DNA of 64,000 bases from Bdellovibrionales bacterium (GCA_016713885.1 JADJOF010000001.1:310001-374000); one strand, 5' to 3'; positions 16,817 through 26,531 are shown, counted from the stretch's first letter. The notes: generated from the sequence alone by a model not told the origin. A program made the numbers and translations.

Positions 16817-17754
16817 AGGGACAAGCGGTTCACGACCGTCTCTGGAATTTGCTCCAATGACTCGTCTACAAAAAGGCCCTGCGCAATCGCCGGCTGTGCG
16901 AATATACGATTCATCAACTGATCCGGCGCTGCAAATTCGCCTTCGTGTCGATTGGATATCTTCGAGATGTATTCACAGTACTTTTCACGATGCACCGACA
17001 GATCCGAGATCGCGAAACTTCGAATACCCTGGGTGTCCGCCGAACTCACGCAAGCATCAGCCACGGCCGCGGCAATAGCTTCGGCATCAGGCTCTACGAT
17101 TTGCGAATTGAATGACCGATAGAAAAGATGACGGCCACCACGCGATGGCGTTGAAATCACCGGAACTCCGCAAAGCAGACTTTCAAAACTTGCGAGCATT
17201 CCGCCCTCGGTCGCCGAGAGCGCCAAAGTGCAGTGGGATCGGCGAATAAACTCCGCCACTTCTCGATTCGTCAGATTTCCGGAATTGGTCTCAGCGTGCG
17301 CGACCGCCGGGCAAAAGGCCGAGAGCCCTCGCCCCTCCATTGTGATGATCGCCAGCTTCATAATGCGGGCCGCAAGCGCATGTCGTTTGAACGAAGCGAG
17401 TTTCGCGATATAAACCGCGTCCAAGTCCTTTCGCTGCGATTCATTCGGCGAGAACACCGTCTCGTCAATGTAGACAGCATTACTGATCAGCGCTCCGCGC
17501 ACCCCAAGTCGCCGCGCACGACGCTCCTCTTGTGGATCATTCATGATGAGGTGGTGTTCAATACCTTGCTTGGCTAAGCGCGACTGCTCCGCGCGCCAGT
17601 TCAGCATCTTCAACCAATACCCCTGAAACCATGCGGTGTGCTCAAGCACGACAGCCCCTGGCTTCAGCCATGCCGGACGCGGCGCTTGCGGCCGACCGAA
17701 GTGTGCAACGGTCAGCGGATTCAGATGAAGAACATAGTAGCCTTCAAACTTCAC
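16813..17754 (-). CDS. Glycosyltransferase, GT4-like
   Basis: 313 residues from a GTG at 17752-17754 with GGGAG four bases upstream. The frame is open a little further upstream but has no better start. The C-terminal Rossmann domain has the donor-binding pattern LALSATEGGMLASFESLLCGVPVIST, in which the E-x7-E motif is EGGMLASFE. The N-terminal acceptor domain seems short. It probably transfers a nucleotide-activated sugar to an envelope polymer or lipid. No neighbouring polysaccharide genes are present, so the pathway is unknown. Confidence 0.75.
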   Translation of the reverse strand: MKFEGYYVLHLNPLTVAHFGRPQAPRPAWLKPGAVVLEHTAWFQGYWLKMLNWRAEQSRLAKQGIEHHLIMNDPQEERRARRLGVRGALISNAVYIDETVFSPNESQRKDLDAVYIAKLASFKRHALAARIMKLAIITMEGRGLSAFCPAVAHAETNSGNLTNREVAEFIRRSHCTLALSATEGGMLASFESLLCGVPVISTPSRGGRHLFYRSFNSQIVEPDAEAIAAAVADACVSSADTQGIRSFAISDLSVHREKYCEYISKISNRHEGEFAAPDQLMNRIFAQPAIAQGLFVDESLEQIPETVVNRLSL

Positions 17755-17876
17755 GACGCTCCCAAAAATCAGCCAACCACTTTCAACTTTAACCCGGTCC
17801 GAAAAACAACTCTACGGTCCAAGGGCGTCGAAGGTAAAGGGGCTCATGGGCTTCGGAAGCTATTTGTAGTTTTGGA

Positions 17877-18029
17877 CTAGGCGGCGGCTTTACCGCCGTT
17901 GCTGTTTGCTGGTGGTCCACCCGAACCTTGGCCACTACCCTTCAGCAGCTTCAGATTATTTTCGTTCATCTTAAGCTGCTTTTTTTCTTTTTTCGAAAGC
18001 GCTGTTTTCGGTTTCTTGTGCTCTCTCAT
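17877..18029 (-). CDS. Small basic hydrophilic protein (50 residues)
   Basis: The ATG at 18027-18029 follows a strong AAGGGGGG ribosome site, and the frame runs to a TAG at 17877. The N-terminal half is Lys-rich (KKPKTALSKKEKKQLK) and the C-terminal half is Gly/Ser/Asn-rich, ending in Ala. Composition suggests a nucleic-acid- or ribosome-associated small protein, without a recognised family. The strong ribosome site is the main support for it being real. It lies just outside the integrative element. Confidence 0.5.
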   Translation of the reverse strand: MREHKKPKTALSKKEKKQLKMNENNLKLLKGSGQGSGGPPANSNGGKAAA

Positions 18030-18415
18030 CGGTTATCCCCCCCTTGGCGTTCAAGCTCAATCATACCAGGGCATTGGCGATTTCGGTAAAGCAGCGAGGT
18101 TCGTCTCAAAACGGAGCTAGGAATATCCCATATCAAACCACTGAGTAGCCACATAGTTCCTAGGCAGCAGATTCTTGATTTGGGTTACGCGATCGTCACC
18201 GGAGTCGGGAGCGTCCCAGAAAGAGATCTCAGTATCTGTCTAATTATTTTTTAAAATCGTGAGGTGAATAATTGGCGGATTCGTCGACAAGCGCGAAATC
18301 CTTCAAAATTCAAAGTGGTTAGTAAGTCGTGTGTCAGAACTGTGTTTAAATTGGGAGACGACGAGTGACGTCGCCTCCCGTGTTCGATTTCTTCAGTGTG
18401 CCGAAGTACCAAGTT
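18030..18415 (-). other. Gene-free stretch holding a possible left end of the 18-23 kb element
   Basis: No convincing coding frame in 386 bases. It contains a small inverted repeat (CTAGGAA near 18118 and TTCCTAG near 18167) and the ten bases AATTGGCGGA at 18270-18279. These match the junction of the 3' end of tRNA-Ser(CGA) at 23183-23192, making it a candidate distal attachment site for the integrase just inside it. The match is short. Confidence 0.35.
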
Positions 18416-19543
18416 TTACGCGAGCCGCAAGACCGCACCGTACGCTTGCGACGGCAATAGCTTGATTGCCTCTGTCGCACCTTGCACGTCGATCCCTGCG
18501 AGCCTCACGTAATGTTGCATTGTCTTCAGCTCCTTCCAGCCGCAGATCTTCATGACCTTCGCTGGTTCAACCCCAAGTCGCAGCATCTGTGTCGCAAAGC
18601 ATGCCCTCAGCGTGTGGAACTTGATGCTAGGTAACCCATGGATGAAGCAGAACGATCTTAAGACTTTCGCTTGAAGACCGCGCCGCCAATCCGCAATGCG
18701 TGGAAAAACGTATTCCCCTGCATTCGTTTCGTTTCGCTGCTCGCGGAGCACTTTTTCTAAATCTTCCGAGATCGGAACTTGTCGCCAGTAGCCGGCCTTC
18801 GTCGATTTGATCGTCTTAAGCCGGCAGTTGTGCGACTTATTCACGTTGAGCAGTCGATTTTCGAAATCAACGTCGCTCCATTCAAGGGCAAAGAGTTCGC
18901 CAGATCTCATGCCCGTCAGGAGCGCGGTTGCCCACACTCTTTTCCACCGGTGATCAGACTCGAATGCTTTTTCGATCAAAGTTTGAATTTCACCGATCGT
19001 CAAAATCTCGGGCCGACTCTCCGAATCTTTTCCGAGCACGATGTCGAACGTCGGGGAACGTTGAAGATTTTTAAGTCGACCGCTTTGGATTCCGAAATCG
19101 AAAACAGATTTTATGATCTGCTTCAATTTCTTCCGGTGCCCAAAGCAAAGACCCTCTTCCTTCATCGACTCAAACACTTCAGCCATGACAAACGCGTTCA
19201 GATCCGAGGCCGGTCGATTGGAAAACCGGCCGAGCCATTTCTTCATTGAACCGAAATAGTCGTCTTGATTGAGCTTTGAACGCTTACCTGTCGCAACTTT
19301 TGTTTTGAGCGAATGCTCGTGCCATTCGCCCAAGAGATCGGCCCACAATACTCCTCGCGCTTCGGTTTGATGGAGTTCCCGTTCGCATTCTTTGCGCAAT
19401 GTCGCTTCGTGTTTTTTCGCCTCGATTGCGGTCGTGAAACCACCTTCTTGCTTCGTGACACGGAGGTCAGGACTTTCTTTTGAGCGTACGTAAACTCGAA
19501 CCTTGTAGAGAACTTTTCCGTCTTTCTTGTATTCTTGAATCAT
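18416..19543 (-). CDS. Tyrosine-type site-specific integrase
   Basis: 375 residues with an N-terminal arm-type domain (MIQEYKKDGKVLYKVRVYVRS), a SAM-like core-binding domain, and a C-terminal catalytic domain. Catalytic residues are the Arg of LTGMRSGELFAL, a Lys in the beta-hairpin region (IKSTKAG), HTLR, the Trp of ICGWKELKTM and the Tyr of QHYVRLAG. It is the recombinase of the 18-23 kb element. The excisionase-like gene upstream overlaps it by 4 bases. The likely target is the 3' end of tRNA-Ser(CGA) at 23.2 kb; that assignment is inferred from position. Confidence 0.88.
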   Translation of the reverse strand: MIQEYKKDGKVLYKVRVYVRSKESPDLRVTKQEGGFTTAIEAKKHEATLRKECERELHQTEARGVLWADLLGEWHEHSLKTKVATGKRSKLNQDDYFGSMKKWLGRFSNRPASDLNAFVMAEVFESMKEEGLCFGHRKKLKQIIKSVFDFGIQSGRLKNLQRSPTFDIVLGKDSESRPEILTIGEIQTLIEKAFESDHRWKRVWATALLTGMRSGELFALEWSDVDFENRLLNVNKSHNCRLKTIKSTKAGYWRQVPISEDLEKVLREQRNETNAGEYVFPRIADWRRGLQAKVLRSFCFIHGLPSIKFHTLRACFATQMLRLGVEPAKVMKICGWKELKTMQHYVRLAGIDVQGATEAIKLLPSQAYGAVLRLA

Positions 19544-19818
19544 GAACTTCTCCTCTTCGGATAAGTGCTGATTTCTAAGAACCGATCGAGCTCGCGACGG
19601 TTGAATCTTAAAGACCGACCCATTTTTGAAAACGGAATCCTCCTTCGATACACAAGCTGTCGGAGCGCGCCGACCGACGGCAGCCTCAAATATTCAGTCG
19701 CCTCACGGGACGTTAACCACTTTAAATTATCAAAGATCGTTTTCTCGATGACACCCGTATCAAGCTTTCGATCAACTCTCAATCCGTCCAGTTCAAGCTT
19801 CGCATCGTTTTCCGTCAC
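19540..19818 (-). CDS. Excisionase / helix-turn-helix DNA-binding protein
   Basis: 92 residues. The C-terminal half is a winged-helix excisionase-type domain: WLTSREATEYLRLPSVGALRQLVYRRRIPFSKMGRSLRFNRRELDRFL (cited here in full only as positions 34-81, key features LTSREAteYL, RRIPF and LRF). Such proteins control direction of integrase-mediated recombination or activate the integrase gene. It overlaps the integrase start by 4 bases, as expected for an xis-int pair. Confidence 0.8.
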   Translation of the reverse strand: MTENDAKLELDGLRVDRKLDTGVIEKTIFDNLKWLTSREATEYLRLPSVGALRQLVYRRRIPFSKMGRSLRFNRRELDRFLEISTYPKRRSS

Positions 19819-19893
19819 CGTTCTTTCCTTGGATGAGTTTAATATTATTACCCACCCTTACTGCCTTCTTTCTTAGGCCCACATAACAGATCA

Positions 19894-19967
19894 CCACCGA
19901 CAAAATTCCTGACCACTTCACCTCAAGACAAAGTCGTAGAGGGGAGTGGTCAGAATTTTGTCGGTGG
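19894..19967. repeat. Long inverted repeat (arms about 24 bases)
   Basis: The left arm 19894-19917 (CCACCGACAAAATTCCTGAC...) is the reverse complement of 19945-19967, with one bulged base. The intervening 27 bases can pair further (CCTC with GAGG). It is not followed by a T run and there is no gene within 250 bases on either side except the excisionase. It may be a structured RNA, an integrase arm or recombination site, or a relic of a small inverted-repeat element. Confidence 0.6.
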
Positions 19968-20048
19968 CTTTCAAGATCTCTCGTGGGCCGAATTCATTTT
20001 TGATTTTCAGAGGTTAGCTTTGATTTTGACCGATCAGTCCAAGAGGCC

Positions 20049-20073
20049 CGAAGTGTCACCCCCGGACACTTCG
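20049..20073. repeat. Short perfect hairpin in the 19.8-20.5 kb gene-free stretch
   Basis: CGAAGTGTC (20049-20057) and GACACTTCG (20065-20073) form a perfect 9-base stem with a C-rich 7-base loop. The following bases (AGTTTTCAATTT) are only weakly T-rich. Together with the larger inverted repeat upstream it occupies the 646-base stretch between excisionase and the next gene, in which I see no other convincing feature. Confidence 0.45.
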
Positions 20074-20464
20074 AGTTTTCAATTTCGTACGCCGTGATCG
20101 TCACAGGAAGTCACACTTTTCGCGTCTTAATCAAAGCAGAGCGACCGAGATGCCAAAGCTAAAATCGGTACGAGCTGGCAGCACATTTGCCGCCGCACTT
20201 CGATCAAGTTTTTCGATATAAAAACCCGTTCGCAAAGTTGAACGCTTAAAGCGTGTGGAATTGTCACGCACGGGAGTTTTCACGATGTTACGTCGAGTGA
20301 CGGGTCGTTCGGTGCTGCGAACACGTTGAAAATCGCGCATGTCGAGGCCATCGACCAGAAGTCAGCTCAGTTCTATTCAGACCGCTGCCTCTAGGCCTTT
20401 GGTTCTTGCACAGAAATTGTAAGTCTCTCCATGAGTAAGTTTAAAACTATTATAAGGAGTTCCC

Positions 20465-20848
20465 ATGAATAAGATGATGACAATTTTAGGCGTTATGATG
20501 TTTCTGTCGACAGGTTTTGCCGCCGACGAAGCGACAAATATAGAAAAGGTAAATACTAAATTTCAAAAGGTCTGCGAGGTTCTTGGCAAGAATCTACCTA
20601 AAGAATACCAGCCAAAATACACCCCAGCTGAAGAGATCCAGCTAAAAGATGGACAAACTCGTAGAATCGCTCAGGGTTGCCAAATTTACTCTGTCGGGTT
20701 TGACCAAGCTATCGACTTTCGTATCCTCGAAAGTTTCAATATTGCTTGTGAATATGACGATTCAACTAATATGGAAGTTGCCCCAGCACCCTGTAACGAC
20801 AATTTAAAAACCTGCGTGTTGAATGTTCGATGCGGACCTAAAAATTGA
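20465..20848 (+). CDS. Small secreted Cys-containing protein
   Basis: 127 residues with an AAGGAG ribosome site upstream and a signal peptide (MTILGVMMFLSTGFAADE, cleavage after FA). The mature chain has cysteines at the end of the first helix (QKVCEVLG), in QGCQIY, IACEYD, PAPCND, KTCVLN and VRCGP, so disulfide bonds in the periplasm are likely. No family is recognised. It is the first cargo gene of the integrative element and is followed by a strong hairpin. Confidence 0.65.
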   Translation: MNKMMTILGVMMFLSTGFAADEATNIEKVNTKFQKVCEVLGKNLPKEYQPKYTPAEEIQLKDGQTRRIAQGCQIYSVGFDQAIDFRILESFNIACEYDDSTNMEVAPAPCNDNLKTCVLNVRCGPKN

Positions 20849-20915
20849 TCTGATAGCACTCAGTTCGCGGCCGCTGAACGAACGTCAATTTCCAGACTTC
20901 CCGGTCCTGAAATAA

Positions 20916-20951
20916 AAAATGGCAGACCTCGAACATGAGATCTGCCATTTT
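20916..20951. terminator. Hairpin terminator, usable on both strands
   Basis: AAAATGGCAGA (20916-20926) and TCTGCCATTTT (20941-20951) form a perfect 11-base stem. Poly-A precedes it on the plus strand and a T-rich stretch follows, so it can end transcription from both the secreted-protein gene and the convergent XRE gene. Confidence 0.7.
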
Positions 20952-21050
20952 AAAATTTAGTCGTGGTGCTTGGAGCTTAGTTTCACTCGAACGAGCCGGA
21001 ACCTGAGACTCAAAAACAATTCGACCCAAGGTCCGTAGTGCACCCGAACA

Positions 21051-21362
21051 TTAACGTTTTGGAAAATCACCGATCGCGTTCAAAATTAAATTGAGATTGT
21101 TTGCGTGCGGTTTCTTTGTCCCGCCGCGCTCGAGTCGACAAAGTGCCGCCTCCGTTAACCCGGCCTTCTGGGCAATCTGTCTTTGTGTGGCGGTGGTAGC
21201 CTCTCTCAGAGTTTTAATCTGTGGTCCGATCGGCAGATCAAAATTAAGTTCCAATTTTGGGCGAATCCCCGCAACGACCGCAGGAGAGGAAACGCTAATG
21301 ATTTCAGCGATATATGTAATGCCGGCTTCACCACTGACTAGAATTTTGTCACCGACCTTCAT
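21051..21362 (-). CDS. XRE-family helix-turn-helix regulator
   Basis: 103 residues: a beta-rich N-terminal ~45 residues (MKVGDKILVSGEAGITYIAEI) followed by a Cro/CI-type helix-turn-helix (IKTLREATTATQRQIAQKAG, then TEAALCRLERG). The recognition helix is AALCRLERG. Its place in the integrative element, divergent from the 21.5-22.9 kb cargo genes, suggests that it controls those genes or its own promoter. The N-terminal domain may sense a ligand; this is speculative. Confidence 0.75.
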   Translation of the reverse strand: MKVGDKILVSGEAGITYIAEIISVSSPAVVAGIRPKLELNFDLPIGPQIKTLREATTATQRQIAQKAGLTEAALCRLERGGTKKPHANNLNLILNAIGDFPKR

Positions 21363-21523
21363 AAGGTCTTATCGTCAAATTCTGGAAATTATATAAGTAC
21401 AGTGCTATATCTATTTTACGGCTTTTAGAGTTATACTTTTATAAGAAACTGACAGTCGTGGAAGCTGGCTTTTGGTACAGGTCCTGCTGCTTATTGACGA
21501 TATCCAGGAAAGTAGGCACTTAG

Positions 21524-21754
21524 ATGTCCATGATTAAAGGAAAAATCGAGACTGATCGCGAAGTCGCACCGAAAGAAATCAACTTCGGCAAAACGCTCGC
21601 GCATAAAAACGATTCCGGAAATTGGGTCTCTAACGATCCCGACTTTGACGTCGTAGAGACCGATTTGGATAAAATGCTCGAGGAAATTTCAGAACAAGAT
21701 CTAACCGAGCTCACTTACAAAAAATCCGCGCGTTCTGCCGATATAACTATTTAG
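21524..21754 (+). CDS. Small acidic hypothetical protein, first gene of the element cargo
   Basis: 76 residues with two possible starts (21524 and 21530). The C-terminal half is strongly acidic (NDPDFDVVETDLDKMLEEISEQDL). There is no signal peptide or membrane segment. It precedes a membrane protein by 49 bases and probably forms a three-gene unit with it and the gene at 22463. I do not recognise a family. Confidence 0.5.
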   Translation: MSMIKGKIETDREVAPKEINFGKTLAHKNDSGNWVSNDPDFDVVETDLDKMLEEISEQDLTELTYKKSARSADITI

Positions 21755-21803
21755 ATGTTATTCTGATTGAGACGTTCTGCGTTCAGTAACATGATGTAGG
21801 TAG

Positions 21804-22409
21804 ATGTCTTCAATCACCTACGGCGCAGTTCTTCTACTGCTGGTTTTTATCACTCCTGCACTCCCGCTTTGGGCGCTTTTTCGTATCAGCATCCCGAAGG
21901 GTCGGGCGATACTTTCCACCGAATGGTCGATCGCTATATTCGGCTGCTTATTAAGCTGGTTCATCAATGGGCATCACATCGCAGCGTACACTCACGCACT
22001 TCTGACTTCATTGGCCGCAGGTGGAACGGATATCGGTGCGCATGGCGCTGCGGTTATGCTCATGATCGGGGACCATTCTGCAAAAGATCCCGAGACATTG
22101 CTGCAAACCGTTTCGTCCTGGTTGTTCAACTGGAGGTCCGCTGATCTCAGCTTTTCGAATCTCGTGTTTACGCTGCATCTGAGATCTTTCACTTTTGGCT
22201 TAGCAGGACTACTCTGCCTTAAAGGGTTATTTCGATTTGAGAAGAATGCGCAACTCATCCCTTACAAAGAAGGCTTTCCCGAAAAGTTCTCGCTTTGGGA
22301 TAAGGCGCGGATCTTACTTTGCGGTATCAGTCCGATAAAAATCGTCGGACAAGGAAAGTATGAATCAAAAGTAATCAGGCATCCGCTCGCCAGATTCTTT
22401 CAGAGCTGA
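21804..22409 (+). CDS. Membrane protein of the element cargo
   Basis: 201 residues. Clear hydrophobic segments are at residues 5-25 (YGAVLLLLVFITPALPLWAL) and about 40-55, with weaker ones at about 68-92 and 118-140. The C-terminal 60 residues are soluble and basic, with an interfacial helix (FSLWDKARILLCGISPIKIVG). No transporter or enzyme motif is visible. Its neighbours and its position inside the tRNA-associated element make an accessory role likely; the function is unknown. Confidence 0.6.
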   Translation: MSSITYGAVLLLLVFITPALPLWALFRISIPKGRAILSTEWSIAIFGCLLSWFINGHHIAAYTHALLTSLAAGGTDIGAHGAAVMLMIGDHSAKDPETLLQTVSSWLFNWRSADLSFSNLVFTLHLRSFTFGLAGLLCLKGLFRFEKNAQLIPYKEGFPEKFSLWDKARILLCGISPIKIVGQGKYESKVIRHPLARFFQS

Positions 22410-22462
22410 TCCTCCATCCTTGGTCACTGCTGACACTTTGGAACCCAGAACGGGAGGTTCTA

Positions 22463-22840
22463 ATGGTTGATGTTAGCACCACGGACGACAATATTTATTC
22501 GGGCACGTTGTCGACTTGGGTTTCGAACAAGGATGAGATTTCCTCGATCGCAATGGAATACGTTTTGCGATTTTATCCGGGCGGGCCAAATGCGGGGCGA
22601 CAAAAATCCCTTATAAAAAACAATGGCGAGCTAATTCTCCCATCAGGACAAATCAAGTCTATCCACTTTTGGGAGCTTCGGAAGGATACTAAGACGACCA
22701 TTTCAATCACGAAGTCGAATGACATCGAGCGGTTGAAATGGACACTTGTGCTTCACAGAATTCATCCCGCTTTTCTGTCTTCAATCACGGTCATCGTGAA
22801 ATTAGAAGGCCAAGAAAAAAGGAGTTTCTCCGCGATTTAG
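22463..22840 (+). CDS. Hypothetical protein of the element cargo, frameshifted near its end
   Basis: 125 residues from an ATG with GGGAGG upstream; predicted mostly beta. Near the end the frame meets a run of six A (22815-22820). Adding one A lets the reading continue through GQEKKEFLRDLDGWAKENSL and on to a stop at 22920, giving about 152 residues with a plausible amphipathic C-terminal helix. The protein is therefore probably longer than the open frame. No family is recognised; it is the third gene of the cargo unit. Confidence 0.5.
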   Translation: MVDVSTTDDNIYSGTLSTWVSNKDEISSIAMEYVLRFYPGGPNAGRQKSLIKNNGELILPSGQIKSIHFWELRKDTKTTISITKSNDIERLKWTLVLHRIHPAFLSSITVIVKLEGQEKRSFSAI

Positions 22841-23009
22841 ACGGATGGGCGAAGGAAAACAGTCTGTCCGAATTAATTCGAAAGATGAAATTCATCTATC
22901 TGCGCCGACAACATCTCTAACAAATCAGGTTTTATAGTATGAATGCGATCGAAATCCGATTGCAGATGTGCTGACTCCCAATCGGTGAGTAAACAGAAAC
23001 GGCCGGCTT

Positions 23010-23194
23010 TGTGCCAGTCGTGCGCCAGAAGTGTGGCAACGTCCCGTGATGAGCGATGATATTGAGTGATGCTGCCACCGGCGGGTTCGAACCCGGTCCA
23101 AGGAATCAAGCAGCTTAGGTTATTTGTGTTTTCGGTGACTTACCGATTTTCGCGAGAAACGTTGATTTTTAGCACTTCGAAAATTGGCGGAGAG
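23010..23194. repeat. About 185-base direct repeat, copy 1, abutting tRNA-Ser(CGA)
   Basis: Nearly identical to 32521-32707, differing by scattered substitutions and small indels. Both copies end in the 3' end of a serine tRNA (TGGCGGAGAG). They contain a T-arm-like palindrome (GCGGGTTCGAACCCG in this copy) and the shared stretch TTAGGTTATTTGTGTTTTCG. It is best read as the tRNA-proximal end of an integrative element rather than a gene. An open frame across it on the minus strand is probably not translated. Confidence 0.75.
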
Positions 23195-23275
23195 AGAGAG
23201 ATTCGAACTCTCGTTACAGTATTAGTGTAAACACGATTTCGAGTCGTGCGCCTTCAGCCACTCGGCCATCTCTCC
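23185..23275 (-). tRNA. tRNA-Ser (anticodon CGA)
   Basis: On the minus strand the gene begins GGAGAGATGGCCGAGTGG. The anticodon stem-loop is CACGA-CTCGAAA-TCGTG, with anticodon CGA for UCG codons. It has the long variable arm typical of serine tRNAs, the T-arm GTTCGAATCTC and an encoded CCA. The acceptor stem is GGAGAGA/TCTCTCC. Its 3' end is the attachment core of the element to its left. Confidence 0.93.
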
Positions 23276-23363
23276 ACTGAACAGAACTGGGCTCTTAAAT
23301 GCCCGAGCGGAGCCCTTCTTTCAAGCTTTTGCTGCGCTGCGAAGTGTGTTAAGCCTCTCGGCC

Positions 23364-24626
<1,263 letters not shown>

Positions 24627-24633
24627 GCGAAGA

Positions 24634-25314
24634 ATGAGAATGCTCGCGCTGATTTTCACTCTACTCTTCTGTGTCACCAGCAGCGCTCAGGTCGCCGGCC
24701 CGCCGGTTCAGCACAAGACCGTTTCCCTTAATACGATTAACGATTTTTTTAGTCAGCACCCTTCCCATGAAGCAGAAAAAGTGCGGTTACTCACAGAGCT
24801 TCTGTCTTCGGTTTTTAAGCAAGATTCCGTCTCTGTGGCCGAGGCGACTCCGCTCGATAAGATGGGGAATTTTCTCGAATTCAAAGCGACCGAAAGCAGT
24901 CTGCTCTATGCGGGGGGAGTCGGCGGCACGCTCGCTCTCACTCCGCTCGACGACGGCCAGCGCCGGTCACTGCGCAAGCTTCTGCCCAGAATCAGCAAAC
25001 ACGCAAAGAGCGAATCCCACGAATTTGTGTTTAGGCACATTCAAGCATGGGCGCTGCTTGAGGTTGGAAATGCCGAAGAGGCCAAACAGGCGCGAGCCCT
25101 CTATCGGAGCTTTATGGAGTTCATTGTGCAGAACGATGGCCCCGCACGCATCGGCCTGCCACCCAACATGGTGAACTTTGCGATGCTCGGCGAGACACTC
25201 TCAGCCGACGAGAAGAAAATCTATCTCGCCCGCGCCGAAGCTCGTCTCGCGATGCAACGAAAATTCCTCAAGGAGCAAGAGACGCTCCGCAAATCGAAAC
25301 CACAATCGCCGTAG
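24634..25314 (+). CDS. Exported protein of unknown function
   Basis: 226 residues with a signal peptide (MLALIFTLLFCVTSSAQVAG). The mature chain is mostly helical (HEAEKVRLLTELLSSVF; EFVFRHIQAWALLEVGNAEEAKQAR) and could form a small TPR-like bundle, but no consensus repeat is clear. It is seven bases downstream of the helicase stop and probably co-transcribed. Its 3' end overlaps the convergent HutD-like gene by 47 bases. Confidence 0.6.
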   Translation: MRMLALIFTLLFCVTSSAQVAGPPVQHKTVSLNTINDFFSQHPSHEAEKVRLLTELLSSVFKQDSVSVAEATPLDKMGNFLEFKATESSLLYAGGVGGTLALTPLDDGQRRSLRKLLPRISKHAKSESHEFVFRHIQAWALLEVGNAEEAKQARALYRSFMEFIVQNDGPARIGLPPNMVNFAMLGETLSADEKKIYLARAEARLAMQRKFLKEQETLRKSKPQSP

Positions 25315-25834
25315 TATCGCTCAAGACTGTGATCGGAATCGCGATCGATCCCATCGCCTCAAGCGTATCGCCCTCATCGATGTGTGCTTCTTGGCAGATG
25401 AACGATCCCCGAGCACAAACAATGTAGTGGCGCTCGCCCACAGGCTCGAGAACATTCGCGCCCAAAGACAATGACCTAAACTCCATTCGCGCTTCGACTT
25501 TCGCGCGATCAAAAATCAAACCAATGTCAGTCACTTCACCCGCAATCGGCGCACAAGCAACCGTGTCTTCGCCAGAGAACCGCACACATTCTCCTGATTG
25601 AAGCGGTTTACTGTTAAGAACAAGTCCGCTCCCTTGCAAAATCGCCAGCCATCGATCGCACCCGGGAAACTGCGAAAACGTATTTGGCGTCGAAACAGTC
25701 GCCGCACTCAAGCGCCACACAAATGGTTCACTTGGAAAGACAGCGCCTTCTGGAGAGATCGCAATCTCATCAGTAAAGCCCTGCCCATTCTTCCATGGCA
25801 TTCGCTTATATTGCGCTTTTCTGATGAGCTTCAC
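25268..25834 (-). CDS. HutD/Ves-family cupin protein
   Basis: 188 residues with the family N-terminus MPWKNGQGFTDEIAISPEG, then FVWRLSAATVSTPNTFSQFPGCDRWLAILQG, the usual HutD/Ves signature. This is a small beta-barrel cupin fold found beside histidine-utilisation genes or alone. The HutD function is not settled (proposed to moderate histidine breakdown), and no hut genes are seen here. Confidence 0.82.
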   Translation of the reverse strand: MKLIRKAQYKRMPWKNGQGFTDEIAISPEGAVFPSEPFVWRLSAATVSTPNTFSQFPGCDRWLAILQGSGLVLNSKPLQSGECVRFSGEDTVACAPIAGEVTDIGLIFDRAKVEARMEFRSLSLGANVLEPVGERHYIVCARGSFICQEAHIDEGDTLEAMGSIAIPITVLSDTTAIVVSICGASLAP

Positions 25835-25929
25835 TTCCCAAACACCCTTGCCTCAGAATTTAAACCGGCCCCCAGGATCAGGTCCCGGGAGCCAGGTGAG
25901 GGTTCGATTTAACTTAGATTCATTCATGC

Positions 25930-26508
25930 TCAAAGTGTTTTACCGTATGACGTGTCCTGCGTCGGCTTCGAAGCCGACCTCCAGTCGCCCTTGGCCTCGC
26001 CGGTTGATGCGATGTCTTTCGCGCCGGATTGTTTGAGGCACTTCTCCGCCCTCGCCACCTCATCAGAACTTGCGGCATGAACTGATAATAGTATCCCACC
26101 GTCGTTGATATATCCTTCGTAACGTTTAGCCTCATACTCGGGAATGCCAAGTCCGATCAATGCACCACTGATTCCACCAATAGCGCCGCCAACTCCTGCG
26201 CCCGCGAGTGCCGCCATAATGGGCCCCGCGGCAATAAATGGCCCAATCCCTGGTATGGCCAAAGCACCAACACCCGCGAGCAAGCCGAGTGCTCCTCCAA
26301 TAACCGCGCCGGTGCTCGCACCAGTTGTCGCGCCTTCCGGAGCCTTCGTTGCCTTCGTGTGTGCGAAATCTTGAGAGCCCGCACTGTCAGGCATCAGAAC
26401 TGAGACATCAGATGTGGAGAAGCCGTCCATTTTGAGTGCATCAACCGCGCTCTCGACTTCAAAGCGTGTTTTGTAAATCCCAAGAACCACTTTATTTTTG
26501 TCGCTCAT
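25930..26508 (-). CDS. Stress-associated protein with a YflT-like domain and glycine zipper
   Basis: 192 residues. The N-terminus (NKVVLGIYKTRFEVESAVDALKMDGFSTSDVSVLMPD) has the general-stress YflT/17M pattern. The middle holds a long Gly/Ala glycine-zipper stretch (GALGLLAGVGALAIPGIGPF and GAGVGGAIGGISGALIGLG) that probably inserts in a membrane, and then a second small alpha/beta part. It heads a minus-strand stress cluster with BON-domain and small hydrophilic protein genes. The function is inferred only from the family association with stress. Confidence 0.75.
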   Translation of the reverse strand: MSDKNKVVLGIYKTRFEVESAVDALKMDGFSTSDVSVLMPDSAGSQDFAHTKATKAPEGATTGASTGAVIGGALGLLAGVGALAIPGIGPFIAAGPIMAALAGAGVGGAIGGISGALIGLGIPEYEAKRYEGYINDGGILLSVHAASSDEVARAEKCLKQSGAKDIASTGEAKGDWRSASKPTQDTSYGKTL

Positions 26509-26531
26509 AAAAATCTCCCTTTAGTATTTAA

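Noticed and set aside
20131..20340. A 69-residue minus-strand frame in the gene-free stretch after the excisionase
   Set aside because: No ribosome site, unusual Arg/Thr-rich composition and no signal or domain; lies in a stretch with hairpins and looks non-coding.
22873..23109. Minus-strand open frame across repeat copy 1 (reads GFEPAGGSITQYHRSS)
   Set aside because: It lies on the tRNA-adjacent repeat, includes a T-arm-like palindrome, has no ribosome site, and the reading depends on non-coding element-end DNA. Conservation of the repeat explains the open frame.
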